Assembly (NCBI GenBank): GCA_049591295.1 | Contig: JBAWEQ010000066.1 | Location: 17,709 to 81,708 of the forward strand | Direction: 5' to 3' | Origin: DTPS01 sp049591295 | GTDB lineage: Bacteria > Acidobacteriota > UBA4820 > DSQY01 | Length of the DNA: 64,000 nucleotides | In this document: piece after piece, positions 41,319-49,471 of the stretch | How positions within the stretch are numbered: the stretch's first letter is position 1 | How the letters are laid out: each line of letters begins with the position of its first letter | The notes under the pieces: model-generated | Database searches by the model: none | The model's input: only the letters and a program-made list of their open reading frames with translations | What the model was told of the DNA's origin: nothing | Translations under genes and position numbers: made by a program

Positions 41319-42380
41319 TCAGCAGGACGGGCGCTCCGCCCTCTCCACGGATTGCCACCGCGCGGTCGGAAAGGCATCCACCTCGGGTGGAGCGGCCACG
41401 TGGGAGCTCAGAAAATCCAGCGCCCGAAAGGCCACCATGGCGGCATTGTCCATGCAGAGGCCCGGGCTGGGGAAGGCCGCCGGAAGCCCCAGCTCCTCAC
41501 CCAGCGAGAGAAGGCGGGTCCGGAGCAGCGAGTTGCAGGCCACGCCGCCAGCCATGGTGAGGGATCGGGGCTTCAGCAGGAGGGCGGCCTGCTTCATGCG
41601 CTGCAGCAGGTGGTCCACCACTCTCTTCTGAAAGGAGGCGATGAGGTCATACTCCCAGGCCGGCAACTGATCGAGATCGCTGGCGGCGCCGGGCATCAGC
41701 GCGCGGGTTCGGAGATAGTGAAGGGCGGCGGTTTTCAGCCCGGAAAAGGAATAGTCCAACGAACCGGCGCTCATTTTCGGGAGCGAGAAAGCCACGGCCT
41801 TCGGGTTTCCTCGCGGCGCGAGGTGATCCAACACGGGTCCGCCCGGATAGGGCAGGTGGAGGTGTTTGGCCAGCTTGTCGAGTGCTTCGCCCGCCGCATC
41901 GTCCCTGGTTCCTGCCACGAGCCTGGTCTGCCGCGGAGAGCCGCAGAAGAACAGGTGTGAGTGGCCCCCGGAGACGGCGAGGGAGAGGGAAGGGTAAGGA
42001 AGGGTCGGGTGCTCGATCCAGGGCGAGCGCAGGTGGGCCTCCACGTGGTTGACGGTGAAGAGCGGAAGACCGAGCCCCCACGCGAGGGCCTTGGCGTAGG
42101 AGAGGCCGACCAGGAGGCTTCCCAGCAGTCCCGGCCCTGCGGTCGCGGCCACGACGGAGAGATCGCCCTGTTCAACGCCGGCCTTGGCCAGGGCCGCGCG
42201 GACGGTTTCCGGTAGGTTCTCCAGGTGATGTCGGCTGGCCAGCTCGGGGACCACGCCGCCGTAGGGAGCGTGAACCTCCAACTGGGAGGAGACCACGCTG
42301 CACAACACGCGCCCGTCGTCCGTCAGGACGGCAGCGGAGGTGTCGTCGCAGGAGGTCTCGATGCCGAGGATCAGGCTCAT
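41319..42380 (-). CDS. tsaD: tRNA threonylcarbamoyladenosine transferase subunit TsaD
   Basis: 353 residues of the Kae1/Qri7/TsaD fold that, with TsaB and TsaE, makes t6A37 in ANN-reading tRNAs. ILGIETSCDDTSAA at the start, metal-binding His pair in VNHVEAHLRSPW (about residue 110), SGGHSHLF, and AGGVACNSLLR. The start overlaps the mtnA stop (ATGA). C-terminal tail of about 30 residues beyond the common core. Confidence 0.96.
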   Translation of the reverse strand: MSLILGIETSCDDTSAAVLTDDGRVLCSVVSSQLEVHAPYGGVVPELASRHHLENLPETVRAALAKAGVEQGDLSVVAATAGPGLLGSLLVGLSYAKALAWGLGLPLFTVNHVEAHLRSPWIEHPTLPYPSLSLAVSGGHSHLFFCGSPRQTRLVAGTRDDAAGEALDKLAKHLHLPYPGGPVLDHLAPRGNPKAVAFSLPKMSAGSLDYSFSGLKTAALHYLRTRALMPGAASDLDQLPAWEYDLIASFQKRVVDHLLQRMKQAALLLKPRSLTMAGGVACNSLLRTRLLSLGEELGLPAAFPSPGLCMDNAAMVAFRALDFLSSHVAAPPEVDAFPTARWQSVERAERPSC

Positions 42381-43435
42381 GAAGGCGCCTTGGCCAGAAA
42401 CCTGGAGACGGTGTCCGCATTCACCGAATGAATGGGGCCCTCTTCCGTGAGGATGGCGTGAATCAGGTCGTGGGGCGTCACGTCGAAGGCGGGGTTCACG
42501 GCCTTCACCCCGTCCGGGGCCAAGCGCCGGCCTGCCAGTGACAGCACTTCGTCCTGAGCCCTTTGCTCGATGGGAATGGCCGAGCCGTCGGGAGCGGCCG
42601 GGTCAAAGGTACTGCGGGGCGCGGCCACCAGGAAGGGTATCCCGTGGTGGCGGGCCAGAACCGCCAGGGAGAAGGTGCCTATCTTATTCGCCGTGTCGCC
42701 GTTGGCGGCGATGCGGTCCGCTCCCACCACGACCACGCTCACCCTGCCTTGGGCCATGAGCGCCCCGGCCGCGTTGTCGCACAGCAGAGTCACCGGAATG
42801 TGATCCTCATGCAGCTCCCAGGCGGTGAGGCGTGCGCCCTGCAGAAAGGGGCGGGTCTCGTCGGCAAAGACGCCTGCCAGCTTGCCCGCCTCGTGTGCCG
42901 CTCGGACCACGCCCAAGGCGGTCCCGTATCCTCCCGTGGCGAGCGCCCCCGCATTGCAGTGGGTGAGGATGGTCGCCCCTTGGGGTACGAAGGGAAGGCC
43001 CGCGCGCCCGATAGCCCGGCAGGCGGCGATGTCGTCCCTGTGGATCTGCACCGCCTCGTCCTCGAGGGCCTGGGCGATGTCCTCGCCTTCGGCACCGCTC
43101 TTCGACAGGTCCTGCGCCAGATGGACCATGCGGTCCACGGCCCAGACTAGGTTCACGGCGGTGGGGCGGGCCTGCCTGAGGATATCGGCGTCCCTGAGGA
43201 TCTGCCGTCGCGCCTCTCTGGGATCTTGAGCCTTCGCGGCCTGTGCGGCGGACAGGACCATGGCGTACGCCGCCGTGACGCCTATGGCGGGGGCGCCGCG
43301 CACGACCATGTTCCGGATGGCTTCCGCCACGGCCTCCGCGCGATCGTACTCCTCGAAGCGAACCTCAAGCGGGAGGAGTCGCTGGTCCATGAGGCGCAGC
43401 GTTCGACGCTCCGTCCAGCAGATGTGGGCCTGCAT
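42377..43435 (-). CDS. mtnA: S-methyl-5-thioribose-1-phosphate isomerase
   Basis: 352 residues, eIF2B-like fold. Converts methylthioribose-1-P to the ribulose form in methionine salvage. VVRGAPAIGVTAAYAM (about residue 46), catalytic Cys in LTHCNAGALATGGYGTALG (about 160), Asp in VVGADRIAANGDTANKIGT (about 240) and PFLVAAPRSTFD. It could act in an alternative salvage shunt; no other mtn gene is in the window. Coupled to tsaD. Confidence 0.94.
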   Translation of the reverse strand: MQAHICWTERRTLRLMDQRLLPLEVRFEEYDRAEAVAEAIRNMVVRGAPAIGVTAAYAMVLSAAQAAKAQDPREARRQILRDADILRQARPTAVNLVWAVDRMVHLAQDLSKSGAEGEDIAQALEDEAVQIHRDDIAACRAIGRAGLPFVPQGATILTHCNAGALATGGYGTALGVVRAAHEAGKLAGVFADETRPFLQGARLTAWELHEDHIPVTLLCDNAAGALMAQGRVSVVVVGADRIAANGDTANKIGTFSLAVLARHHGIPFLVAAPRSTFDPAAPDGSAIPIEQRAQDEVLSLAGRRLAPDGVKAVNPAFDVTPHDLIHAILTEEGPIHSVNADTVSRFLAKAPS

Positions 43436-43450
43436 TGGACCCCCCCGGTT

Positions 43451-43681
43451 CTACCGCTTGGATTCCGTCTCCAGGAAGTTCTGGATGTCCTTCAGGTCGG
43501 AAGCCTGGATCTTCTGGAGCTCCAAATCCGTTGTCAGCTCCCTCACGGAGCGGTCCACGGCATCCTGGATCTGGTCTGTCGAGCGCGCCTGGGAAATCTC
43601 CTTGGGCTCTCCAAAGAGGGGTGCGAGGACCCATCCGAAGGCGGCCACGGCTACTACGAGGCTGAGCAGGGTCCCGACCAT
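43451..43681 (-). CDS. Small membrane protein of the cytochrome c maturation operon
   Basis: 76 residues: one helix (about 3-20, LLSLVVAVAAFGWVLAP) and a charged helical tail with DRSVRELTTDLELQKIQASDLKD. It has the look of the N-terminal helix of CcmI or of small proteins after ccmF. The start overlaps the ccmF stop by one base (TGATG). No heme or Cys motif. Function unknown. Confidence 0.7.
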   Translation of the reverse strand: MVGTLLSLVVAVAAFGWVLAPLFGEPKEISQARSTDQIQDAVDRSVRELTTDLELQKIQASDLKDIQNFLETESKR

Positions 43682-45753
43682 CACCAGTTCCTCATGGGAA
43701 TGAGGGCGGTGAGGCCGCCCACGAGCAGGAGGACTCCGCCCAGCCAGAGCCACGCGACCATTGGATTGACGAAGGCGCCTATGGTGGCGCTATTGCTGTT
43801 CAGGTCGAATCCCGCCAGCAATGTATAGAAATCGCGCATCAGGCCGGAGTGGATGGCGACCTCGTAGGTGGGCTGCTGCGGGTTGGCCGAGTAGAAGACG
43901 CGCATGGGTCTCAGCAGGGCCACCAGCTTGTTCCCGCGGAAGACCTGGAGGTCCGCCCAGATCCGCACGTCATTGACCTTCTGGAGGTCGGCGTTCAGGT
44001 CATCGTGCTTCAAGTCGGCCATTCGGACCACGTAGGGCCCGAAGCGCACGGCATCACCGGGTTTCATGGACTCCTGGTACTCCCTCTGGAAGGTGGCCGA
44101 AAAGGCCACGCCCAGAAAGACGCAGACGATGCCGAGGTGAACCACGTAGCCGCCGTACCGGCGAGGGTTCTCTCGGAAAGGGGAGAGGAGACAGGAGAGC
44201 TTTCCGGCGCGGCCCATCCGGTGGGCCTGGCGGGCGGTCCGGAAGTACTCCTCCAGGATGATGGCCGAGACGAAGAAGGAGAAGGAGACGCAGGCGAACA
44301 GGTAGATGTAGGTCAGCGGCCGGCCGTGAAAGTCTGCGAGCGAGGCCTGCCCTCCCCTGAGGAAGGCGAAGATGGAGGCTACCAGCGCCGAAAGGCCGGC
44401 CAGGAAGGGAATGGCCAGTTGTTTTTTGTAGCTGGCCCATCCCCCCTTCTTCCACGGCGATACGGAGGCGATCCCCATGACGAGGAGCACCATGAGAGCG
44501 ATGGGGAGGATTCGGGGGTTGTAATACTCGGGGCCTCGATTGAGCTCGTGATGGGTGACCATCCGATAGAAGATGGGGCTGCTCAATCCAAAGAGGACGA
44601 CGAAACCGATGAGCCCGAGCAACAGGCTCCCGTAAAGGAACATGCTCTCCCGGCTCCCCGCCGATTCCAGTTCCTGCCCGCTCTTCAACAGCCCCCGCCT
44701 TCGGAGGATCAAGCCGAAACTCAGGATCGCCATGATGGCCATGAAGAGCAGGAAGATGTTGCCGAGCTGGAAGTACCAGGGGATGGAGGGGTCCTCCTGC
44801 CCGAAGGCATGCACCGACTGGAGGATTCCGGAGCGGGTGAGGTAGGTGCCATAGATGGAAAGCAGGAAGGCCATCACGATGAAGAAGACGTTCCAGAACC
44901 GGTAGATGCCCCGCTTCTCCTGCATCAGGAAGGTGTGGAGGAAGGCCGTCCCCATCACCCAGGGCAGGAAGGAGGCGTTCTCCACCGGATCCCAGGCCCA
45001 GTAACCGCCCCAACCCAACTCGATGTAGGCCCAGTAGCCTCCGAGCAGGATGCCGACGCCCAGGGTCATCCAGGCGAAGACCGCCCAGTTGCGGGCGGAG
45101 CGCATCCAGAAGGTGTTCCGTTCTCGGTGGGCGAGGGCCCCGAGGATGAAGGCGAAGGGGATCGCGAATCCCACCAGGCCCGTGTAGAGCATGGGAGGGT
45201 GGATGGCCATGTAGAAGTTCTGAAGCAGGGGATTGAGGCCGTTGCCCTGCACCCCCTGCATCATCTGGGGTGTATAGGTGGAGACCAGGATGCCCGCGGA
45301 GTCGCGAAGCGGCTCGAAGGGGTTGGTCTTGAAGCTCAGGAGGAAGAGGAAGAACCCCAGGGTCATAAGCAGGATCATGCTGGTGAAGGGCAGGTGCCTC
45401 ATGTTGTTCTTCCGGTTGAAGGTGATGGCCAGGGCCGAGAAGATAGCCAGCAGGCCGCACCAGAAGAGGAGGGATCCGTCCATGCCGCCCCAGAGCGCGG
45501 TGATTTTGTAGATCGAGGGCTGGGTGGTGCGGGAATACTCCCACACGTACTTGAGCGTGAAGTCGTTCCTCAGGAGCGCGGCCCAGAGAACGATGATGGC
45601 CAGCACGACCAGGCCGCAGATGCCGTAGATGGCGTGAAGCGCGCTGCGCAGGTACCGCTCGTCCCGGTTTCTGTAGCTCAGGTACGCGCTGGCGACGCCC
45701 CACACCGAAAGCCCGAAGGCGATGTAGAGGGAGTAGTTGCCCAGAGCGTTCAT
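43681..45753 (-). CDS. ccmF: Heme lyase/transfer protein CcmF
   Basis: 690 residues with about 14 membrane helices. The heme-handling tryptophan-rich loop is WGGYWAWDPVENASFLPW (about residue 245), and periplasmic His residues frame it. CcmF joins heme from CcmE to apocytochrome c in System I. ATGA overlap with ccmE. ccmA, B, C, D and H are not in this window, so they lie elsewhere or are lacking. Confidence 0.94.
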   Translation of the reverse strand: MNALGNYSLYIAFGLSVWGVASAYLSYRNRDERYLRSALHAIYGICGLVVLAIIVLWAALLRNDFTLKYVWEYSRTTQPSIYKITALWGGMDGSLLFWCGLLAIFSALAITFNRKNNMRHLPFTSMILLMTLGFFLFLLSFKTNPFEPLRDSAGILVSTYTPQMMQGVQGNGLNPLLQNFYMAIHPPMLYTGLVGFAIPFAFILGALAHRERNTFWMRSARNWAVFAWMTLGVGILLGGYWAYIELGWGGYWAWDPVENASFLPWVMGTAFLHTFLMQEKRGIYRFWNVFFIVMAFLLSIYGTYLTRSGILQSVHAFGQEDPSIPWYFQLGNIFLLFMAIMAILSFGLILRRRGLLKSGQELESAGSRESMFLYGSLLLGLIGFVVLFGLSSPIFYRMVTHHELNRGPEYYNPRILPIALMVLLVMGIASVSPWKKGGWASYKKQLAIPFLAGLSALVASIFAFLRGGQASLADFHGRPLTYIYLFACVSFSFFVSAIILEEYFRTARQAHRMGRAGKLSCLLSPFRENPRRYGGYVVHLGIVCVFLGVAFSATFQREYQESMKPGDAVRFGPYVVRMADLKHDDLNADLQKVNDVRIWADLQVFRGNKLVALLRPMRVFYSANPQQPTYEVAIHSGLMRDFYTLLAGFDLNSNSATIGAFVNPMVAWLWLGGVLLLVGGLTALIPMRNW

Positions 45754-46169
45754 GAAGATTCCTTGGGACCCGGCTCAGTGGGGCCGCTGGCCTTGGACTC
45801 GTACTTGGACGGGCATTTCACGATCAGCTCTCGCCCTTCGAACATGTTCTTGGCGTCCATCCGCCCGTCCACCACCACCTCAAGGCCCTGCTGGAAGGCG
45901 TCGGGTATGGCCCCGGAATAGTGGACCGGAATGCTCTGCTTGCCGTCCGTGATGTTGAACCACAGGTTCAGCCTGTCCGGGGACATCTTGACGCTGCCGG
46001 GCTGGATGGTGCCCTTCAGCCGGACGCGGTCGTCCTGGATCTTGGGATTGGCCAGGAACTGGGACGGATTGTAGTAGAAGACCGGCTTGCTGTTTCCGGT
46101 GCTAGATAGAAAAAAAAGGGCAAGGGCTCCAACCGTGATGATCAGGCCCACTGTCCATTTGACCTTCAT
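45750..46169 (-). CDS. ccmE: Heme chaperone CcmE, CxxxY variant
   Basis: 139 residues: one N-terminal anchor (about 4-22) and an OB-fold (about 30-120) with YYNPSQFL and VRLKGTIQPGSVK. The heme-binding motif is IVKCPSKYESK: Cys stands where E. coli CcmE has His130, with Tyr four residues on. This CxxxY form is known from some archaea and Deltaproteobacteria (System I*). The ATG at 46169 after AGGAGG is used. Confidence 0.92.
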   Translation of the reverse strand: MKVKWTVGLIITVGALALFFLSSTGNSKPVFYYNPSQFLANPKIQDDRVRLKGTIQPGSVKMSPDRLNLWFNITDGKQSIPVHYSGAIPDAFQQGLEVVVDGRMDAKNMFEGRELIVKCPSKYESKASGPTEPGPKESS

Positions 46170-46211
46170 GATCAGTCCTCCTAAGGCGCGCTCCGGCACG
46201 GCCGGGGGCCC

Positions 46212-46240
46212 ATTGTATGGCAAAACGGGGCACGCCTCAA
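46212..46240 (-). promoter_or_regulatory. Promoter of the ccmE operon
   Basis: On the minus strand: TTGAGG (46240-46235), 17-nt spacer, TACAAT (46217-46212), 42 nt before the ccmE start. Likely drives ccmE, ccmF and the genes after them. Confidence 0.7.
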
Positions 46241-46272
46241 AATATTGCCGCCCCTAGGTTTTTCAGCGGCTC

Positions 46273-46899
46273 TCATGGGCACTTCTCAGCCTCTTTCGCC
46301 AGGGCGCGCAGAGCCGGTATGGCGGCGAAGGGGTCGGACATGTCGCAGAACAGGCGGATGGCCGCGATCCCTCCGGCTCCGGCGGCGGCCACCTCGCCGA
46401 TGCGAGGGGCGCTCACCCCGCCCAGGGCCAGCACGGGCAGGGGGGCCTTGCGGCAGACCTCCGCGAAACGTTCTACTCCCAAGGGCCGGCCGAAGGGGCT
46501 TTTGGAGGGCGTCTCATAGACGGGCCCGAGAGTCACGGCGTCCGCCCCGGCGGCGGAGGCCTCCATCACCTCGGACTCGCTGTGACAACTGCGGACCACC
46601 AGGAAGGGCCTGGGGAAGACCCGCCGGACAGAATCGGTAGGCAGGCCGTCCGAGGGGAGGTGTACGCCATGTGCTCCTGCCGCAGAGGCCAGGTCCGAGC
46701 GCCCGTTCAAGAGAATTCGCGTTCCGAAGCGCCGGGATTCCTGGACAAGGATTCGCAGGACGTCGAACAGGGTACGATCGGGCAGATCCTTTTCGCGTAC
46801 CTGGAGCCAGTCCACCCCCGCCCTGAGAAGCGTGGAGGCCTGCTGAACCAGATCACCTCCCGCACAGAAGCGGCGATCGGTAATGGCGTAGAGGATCAA
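46273..46899 (-). CDS. thiE: Thiamine-phosphate synthase (ThiE/TenI family)
   Basis: 208 residues, TIM-barrel. ILYAITDRRFCAGGDL start, VDWLQVREKDLPDR for the diphosphate site, GAHGVHLPSDGLP, VTLGPVYETPSKSPFGRPLG and LALGGVS. The start is a TTG at 46899 that overlaps the bactofilin stop (TTGA) after CAGGAGG. TenI-like aromatizing isomerase is the alternative; the REKD motif fits ThiE, but the usual downstream GTFNPT-like cue cannot settle it. Confidence 0.83.
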   Translation of the reverse strand: MILYAITDRRFCAGGDLVQQASTLLRAGVDWLQVREKDLPDRTLFDVLRILVQESRRFGTRILLNGRSDLASAAGAHGVHLPSDGLPTDSVRRVFPRPFLVVRSCHSESEVMEASAAGADAVTLGPVYETPSKSPFGRPLGVERFAEVCRKAPLPVLALGGVSAPRIGEVAAAGAGGIAAIRLFCDMSDPFAAIPALRALAKEAEKCP

Positions 46900-47246
46900 G
46901 GGACCTCCTGGGCCATGCGGCCCTCCAGCCTGGCGCCGGGGCGAACGTTCAGCGTTCTGTACCGGAGCTCCCCCTCCCACCGCGCCCCCTCTGAAAAGGA
47001 GGCCACGCCAGCTACCCAGGCCTTGCCCTTGGCTTTGGAGCGGCATTGCAGCTCACCACTCCGGATTTCACCCTCGAAGTCAGAGCCGGCCAGAAGATGG
47101 GCGCACCCCGCCGCCTCGATGGTTCCCTTGAATCCGCCATGCAATTCAATGGTCTTCTGGGTTTTGAGCGTACCCTCCATGCGCGTTCCCGGGCCGATGC
47201 GGGTTATCGGCGGCGGCGGTGGAGGGGCTTTCTTGAAGAGCGGCAT
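46896..47246 (-). CDS. Bactofilin-like (DUF583) polymer protein
   Basis: 116 residues: short proline run at 8-13 (APPPPPP), then a right-handed beta-helix pattern with short hydrophobic repeats (MEGTLKTQKTIELHGGFKGTIEAAG, FEGEIRSGELQCRSKAKGKAW). Bactofilins form filaments without nucleotides and affect cell shape or localisation. ATG after GGGAGG. Stop overlaps thiE. Confidence 0.83.
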   Translation of the reverse strand: MPLFKKAPPPPPPITRIGPGTRMEGTLKTQKTIELHGGFKGTIEAAGCAHLLAGSDFEGEIRSGELQCRSKAKGKAWVAGVASFSEGARWEGELRYRTLNVRPGARLEGRMAQEVP

Positions 47247-47392
47247 GCGTCCTCCCGGGCATGCAATGTAAGCGCCCCGCGCCGCAAATGCAACGAATGA
47301 TAGATGATGGATGAGCCCCTGCTTTCGATGAGGCGAGCCGTCGTGTTGGGGCAGCACGTGTCCCGCCCTTGGAGACCTGCTCTTGCACAGGG

Positions 47393-47415
47393 AAAAGGCC
47401 ACCTGGCCGGCGGCC
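47393..47415 (-). terminator. Terminator after the tRNA-Gly repeat element
   Basis: On the minus strand: GGCCGCC (47415-47409), 5-nt loop, GGTGGCC (47403-47397), then TTTT. Nearly the same hairpin as after tmRNA. The stretch 47247-47392 between this and the bactofilin gene shows no gene. Confidence 0.75.
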
Positions 47416-47461
47416 TTCCTCCCTGCTTCTCTGTCTCCCTGTCTCTCACTTTCAATCTTCT
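47416..47461 (-). repeat. Purine-rich 3' flank of the tRNA-Gly element
   Basis: Minus-strand tract with GAGAGACAGGGAGACAGAGAAGCAGGGAGG, of the same kind as the flanks of tmRNA and the tRNA-Lys array, between the degenerate tRNA tail and the terminator. Confidence 0.55.
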
Positions 47462-47710
47462 TGGAGCGGGGACGGGTCTCGAACCTACGCGCCGTATCGT
47501 GCTCGCTCGCGTCAGAGTCCGCTCGCTGCGCCGCAACGGCGCCTACGGTTCCCGGGGCGGGGCCCTCGGCTTGCCCTGCAGCGCTGCGAACGCTCGCTCT
47601 TCGCTCGCGTTCTCGCGGCAGGGCACCGCCGTGTCCCGCCCTTCGAGGCCCTTGAGGTTTCTGCTTAGAAAGAGGAAAGGGGCCGTGCGGCCCCTCTCGT
47701 GGCGTTCGTT
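47462..47710 (-). repeat. tRNA-tailed repeat after tRNA-Gly
   Basis: 249-bp unit between the CCA of tRNA-Gly and a second, imperfect copy of the tRNA-Gly 3' end (47462-47486: acceptor strand lacking one C, T-loop side, CCA). The core is about 90% identical by eye over about 105 bp to the core of the tRNA-Lys units, including the GAACGC/GCGTTC hairpin. Extra length over the Lys units comes from a terminator hairpin (47669-47694) just after the tRNA. Confidence 0.85.
47669..47694 (-). terminator. Terminator hairpin directly after tRNA-Gly
   Basis: On the minus strand GGGGCC, loop GCAC, GGCCCC (47694-47679), then TTTCCTCTTT. It begins 16 nt after the tRNA 3' end, so most transcripts may stop before the repeat core. 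Confidence 0.75.
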
Positions 47711-47786
47711 TGGAGCGGGCGACGGGTCTCGAACCCGCGACCTCAAGCTTGGGAAGCTCGCGCTCTACCAACTGAGCTACGCCCGC
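47711..47786 (-). tRNA. tRNA-Gly (anticodon CCC)
   Basis: 76 nt with encoded CCA. Acceptor GCGGGCG/CGCCCGC, D-arm GCTC/GAGC, anticodon arm CGAGC-TTCCCAA-GCTTG with CCC (reads GGG), T-arm GCGGG-TTCGAGA-CCCGT. Promoter upstream; terminator and a tRNA-tailed repeat downstream. Confidence 0.97.
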
Positions 47787-47797
47787 CCAGGCTGAAG

Positions 47798-47827
47798 AGA
47801 ATACCTACAGAGAGGCCTCGGGGTCAA
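47798..47827 (-). promoter_or_regulatory. Promoter of tRNA-Gly
   Basis: On the minus strand: TTGACC (47827-47822), 18-nt spacer, TATTCT (47803-47798), 11 nt from the tRNA 5' end. Confidence 0.7.
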
Positions 47828-47848
47828 GGGCCCCGCGCACGACCTCGG

Positions 47849-47878
47849 TTGCGCGTTGCGGGCGTAGGGGGGTACAAT
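47849..47878 (+). promoter_or_regulatory. Promoter of the amidase operon
   Basis: TTGCGC (47849-47854), 18-nt spacer, TACAAT (47873-47878); diverges from the tRNA-Gly promoter. The amidase starts 66 nt after the -10 box. Confidence 0.65.
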
Positions 47879-47944
47879 GCGTCCGCTCCTTTCCCCCCGG
47901 CGCGGAAGCGCGGCGCCGCGGGGTTTTCCCTTGAGGTGAAGCCC

Positions 47945-49471
47945 ATGCGGCGTTTGGTCTGCGCCATCCTGTTGCTGGTCGTGGGGCTGGTTCCGCTCGG
48001 TGCACTAGAAGTGAGGACACCGGCGGGGACCATCACGCTCCGTCAGCGGACCGCGGAGGGCACCACGTGGGTGTGCGCGGGCCAGTTGGCGGAGGCACTT
48101 CATGGGACCTTCACGCGGGACGCCGTGTCGGCATATCCGGTGCTCGTTCTCTCGGGCCATCGCGTCCTGATTTCCACCGCGACGCCCGTAGCCTCTGTCG
48201 ACGGAAATCTCATCAACCTCTCGCACGTGCCCTACGAAGGCGATGGTTGCCTGTGGTTGCCCGAGGAGTTCCTCACGAGCGTTCTGCCCAAGGCGCTGGG
48301 GGGGAGCGTGATGGTGGTGGCCCCGGGCACTTCTCAGCCGCCTTCGGCGCCCAGTCCTGTGCCCGCTTCGGCGCCGGGTCCGACGACGGAAAAAGTGGGG
48401 GTGGACCTTGCGGTGGGAGCCGACTACGCCCGGGTGACGCTCACCGGAGAGGGCCTCTCGCGCGCCCAGGTCAGACAGGAAGGGCAGGAGGTGGTGGTGC
48501 TGCTTGCGAAGGGAAGCTTTGCCAAAGCGCACCGGGAGGTCGGGAAGGGGATTCTGGAGAACCTGAGCGCACAGGGCAGCTCCCTTCGACTTGCTCTCGG
48601 AGCAGGGTTTCAGCGCTTCGAGACCCTCAGGCTGCTCAAGCCGGAACGGCTCGTCATTTTGTTGAAAGGGAAAGACCAGACGGTCCCCGCAGCGCTCCCG
48701 CCCGTTCAACAGCCCGCACCGCCGGGCGGTCAGGGCGCAGCCCAAGTCCCCAACGTCCCACCCGTCAGGACCCAGGCCTTCGATGTGATCGCCATCGATC
48801 CTGGCCACGGCGGGGCCGACACCGGGGCCTTGGGGCCGGACGGCCTGGAGGAGAAGGATCTAACCCTGGCGATCGCCACCAAGTTCGCCAGCGATTTGGG
48901 AAAGCAAGGCTTGAAGGCGGTTCTCACGCGGACCTCCGATGTGACGGTGCCGCTCCAGCAGAGGACCGCCCTGGCCAACTTCAACCAGGCCGACCTCTTC
49001 ATCTCGATCCACCTCAATTCCGCCCCCACCGCCAAGGCCCACGGAACCGAGACGTACTATCTGAGCAAGCAGGCCACCGATCTCTGGGCCAGCCAGCTGG
49101 CCGACAAAGAGAACGCCGCCGGCGGCGCCGATTCCTCGGCCCCGGCCGGCGGGCTCAACCTCGTGCTGTGGGATCTGGCGCAGACCTCGCACATCGTGGA
49201 GAGCGCCGCCCTGGCGGAGACCATACAGGATGAATTCAACACCCTTCTGGGCACGCAGAACCGCGGCGTGCGCCAGGCTCCCTTCGTCGTCCTGGAAGGG
49301 GCCGAGATGCCTGCGGTGCTCGTGGAGGTGGCCTTTCTCTCCAACCCTTCCGAATCCAAGAAGCTATCCGATTCCACCTTTCAGGATCAGGTGGCCAACG
49401 CGTTGACGCAGGCTGTTCTTCGGTTCAAGGCACGCTATGAAAACCCCAATCCGACGGCTCCCACACCCTAG
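47945..49471 (+). CDS. N-acetylmuramoyl-L-alanine amidase (AmiC type, AMIN domain)
   Basis: 508 residues with a signal peptide (about 1-20), a copper-amine-oxidase-like/stalk part, an AMIN-like domain (about 155-240: VGVDLAVGADYARVTLTGEG), a Pro/Gln linker, and an Amidase_3 domain (about 280-500). Zinc ligands and catalytic residues are visible in IDPGHGGADTGA, EKDLTLAIA, SIHLNS and EVAFLSNPSE. Cuts the amide bond between MurNAc and the peptide during cell division. Start after TTGAGGTGA; it overlaps the next gene by 35 nt. Confidence 0.92.
   Translation: MRRLVCAILLLVVGLVPLGALEVRTPAGTITLRQRTAEGTTWVCAGQLAEALHGTFTRDAVSAYPVLVLSGHRVLISTATPVASVDGNLINLSHVPYEGDGCLWLPEEFLTSVLPKALGGSVMVVAPGTSQPPSAPSPVPASAPGPTTEKVGVDLAVGADYARVTLTGEGLSRAQVRQEGQEVVVLLAKGSFAKAHREVGKGILENLSAQGSSLRLALGAGFQRFETLRLLKPERLVILLKGKDQTVPAALPPVQQPAPPGGQGAAQVPNVPPVRTQAFDVIAIDPGHGGADTGALGPDGLEEKDLTLAIATKFASDLGKQGLKAVLTRTSDVTVPLQQRTALANFNQADLFISIHLNSAPTAKAHGTETYYLSKQATDLWASQLADKENAAGGADSSAPAGGLNLVLWDLAQTSHIVESAALAETIQDEFNTLLGTQNRGVRQAPFVVLEGAEMPAVLVEVAFLSNPSESKKLSDSTFQDQVANALTQAVLRFKARYENPNPTAPTP

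Noticed and set aside
43849..45921. A 690-codon open frame on the plus strand through ccmF and ccmE
   Set aside because: It is the antisense shadow of ccmF in GC-rich DNA; the minus-strand frame has clear CcmF motifs and membrane helices, while this one is a Glu/Gly/His-rich string without domains.
46220..47000. TPP riboswitch for thiE
   Set aside because: thiE is internal to an overlapping gene pair and no leader with a thi-box-like sequence is present.
46273..47046. Longer thiE reading frame starting at 47046
   Set aside because: The first 49 residues have no homology to the family and lie over the bactofilin gene; the TTG at 46899 with CAGGAGG and TTGA overlap is the better start.
47304..47795. 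Plus-strand frame of 163 codons covering the tRNA-Gly element
   Set aside because: Runs antisense through a tRNA and terminators; the translation SGAGDGSRTRDLKLGK is the well-known tRNA-antisense artefact.
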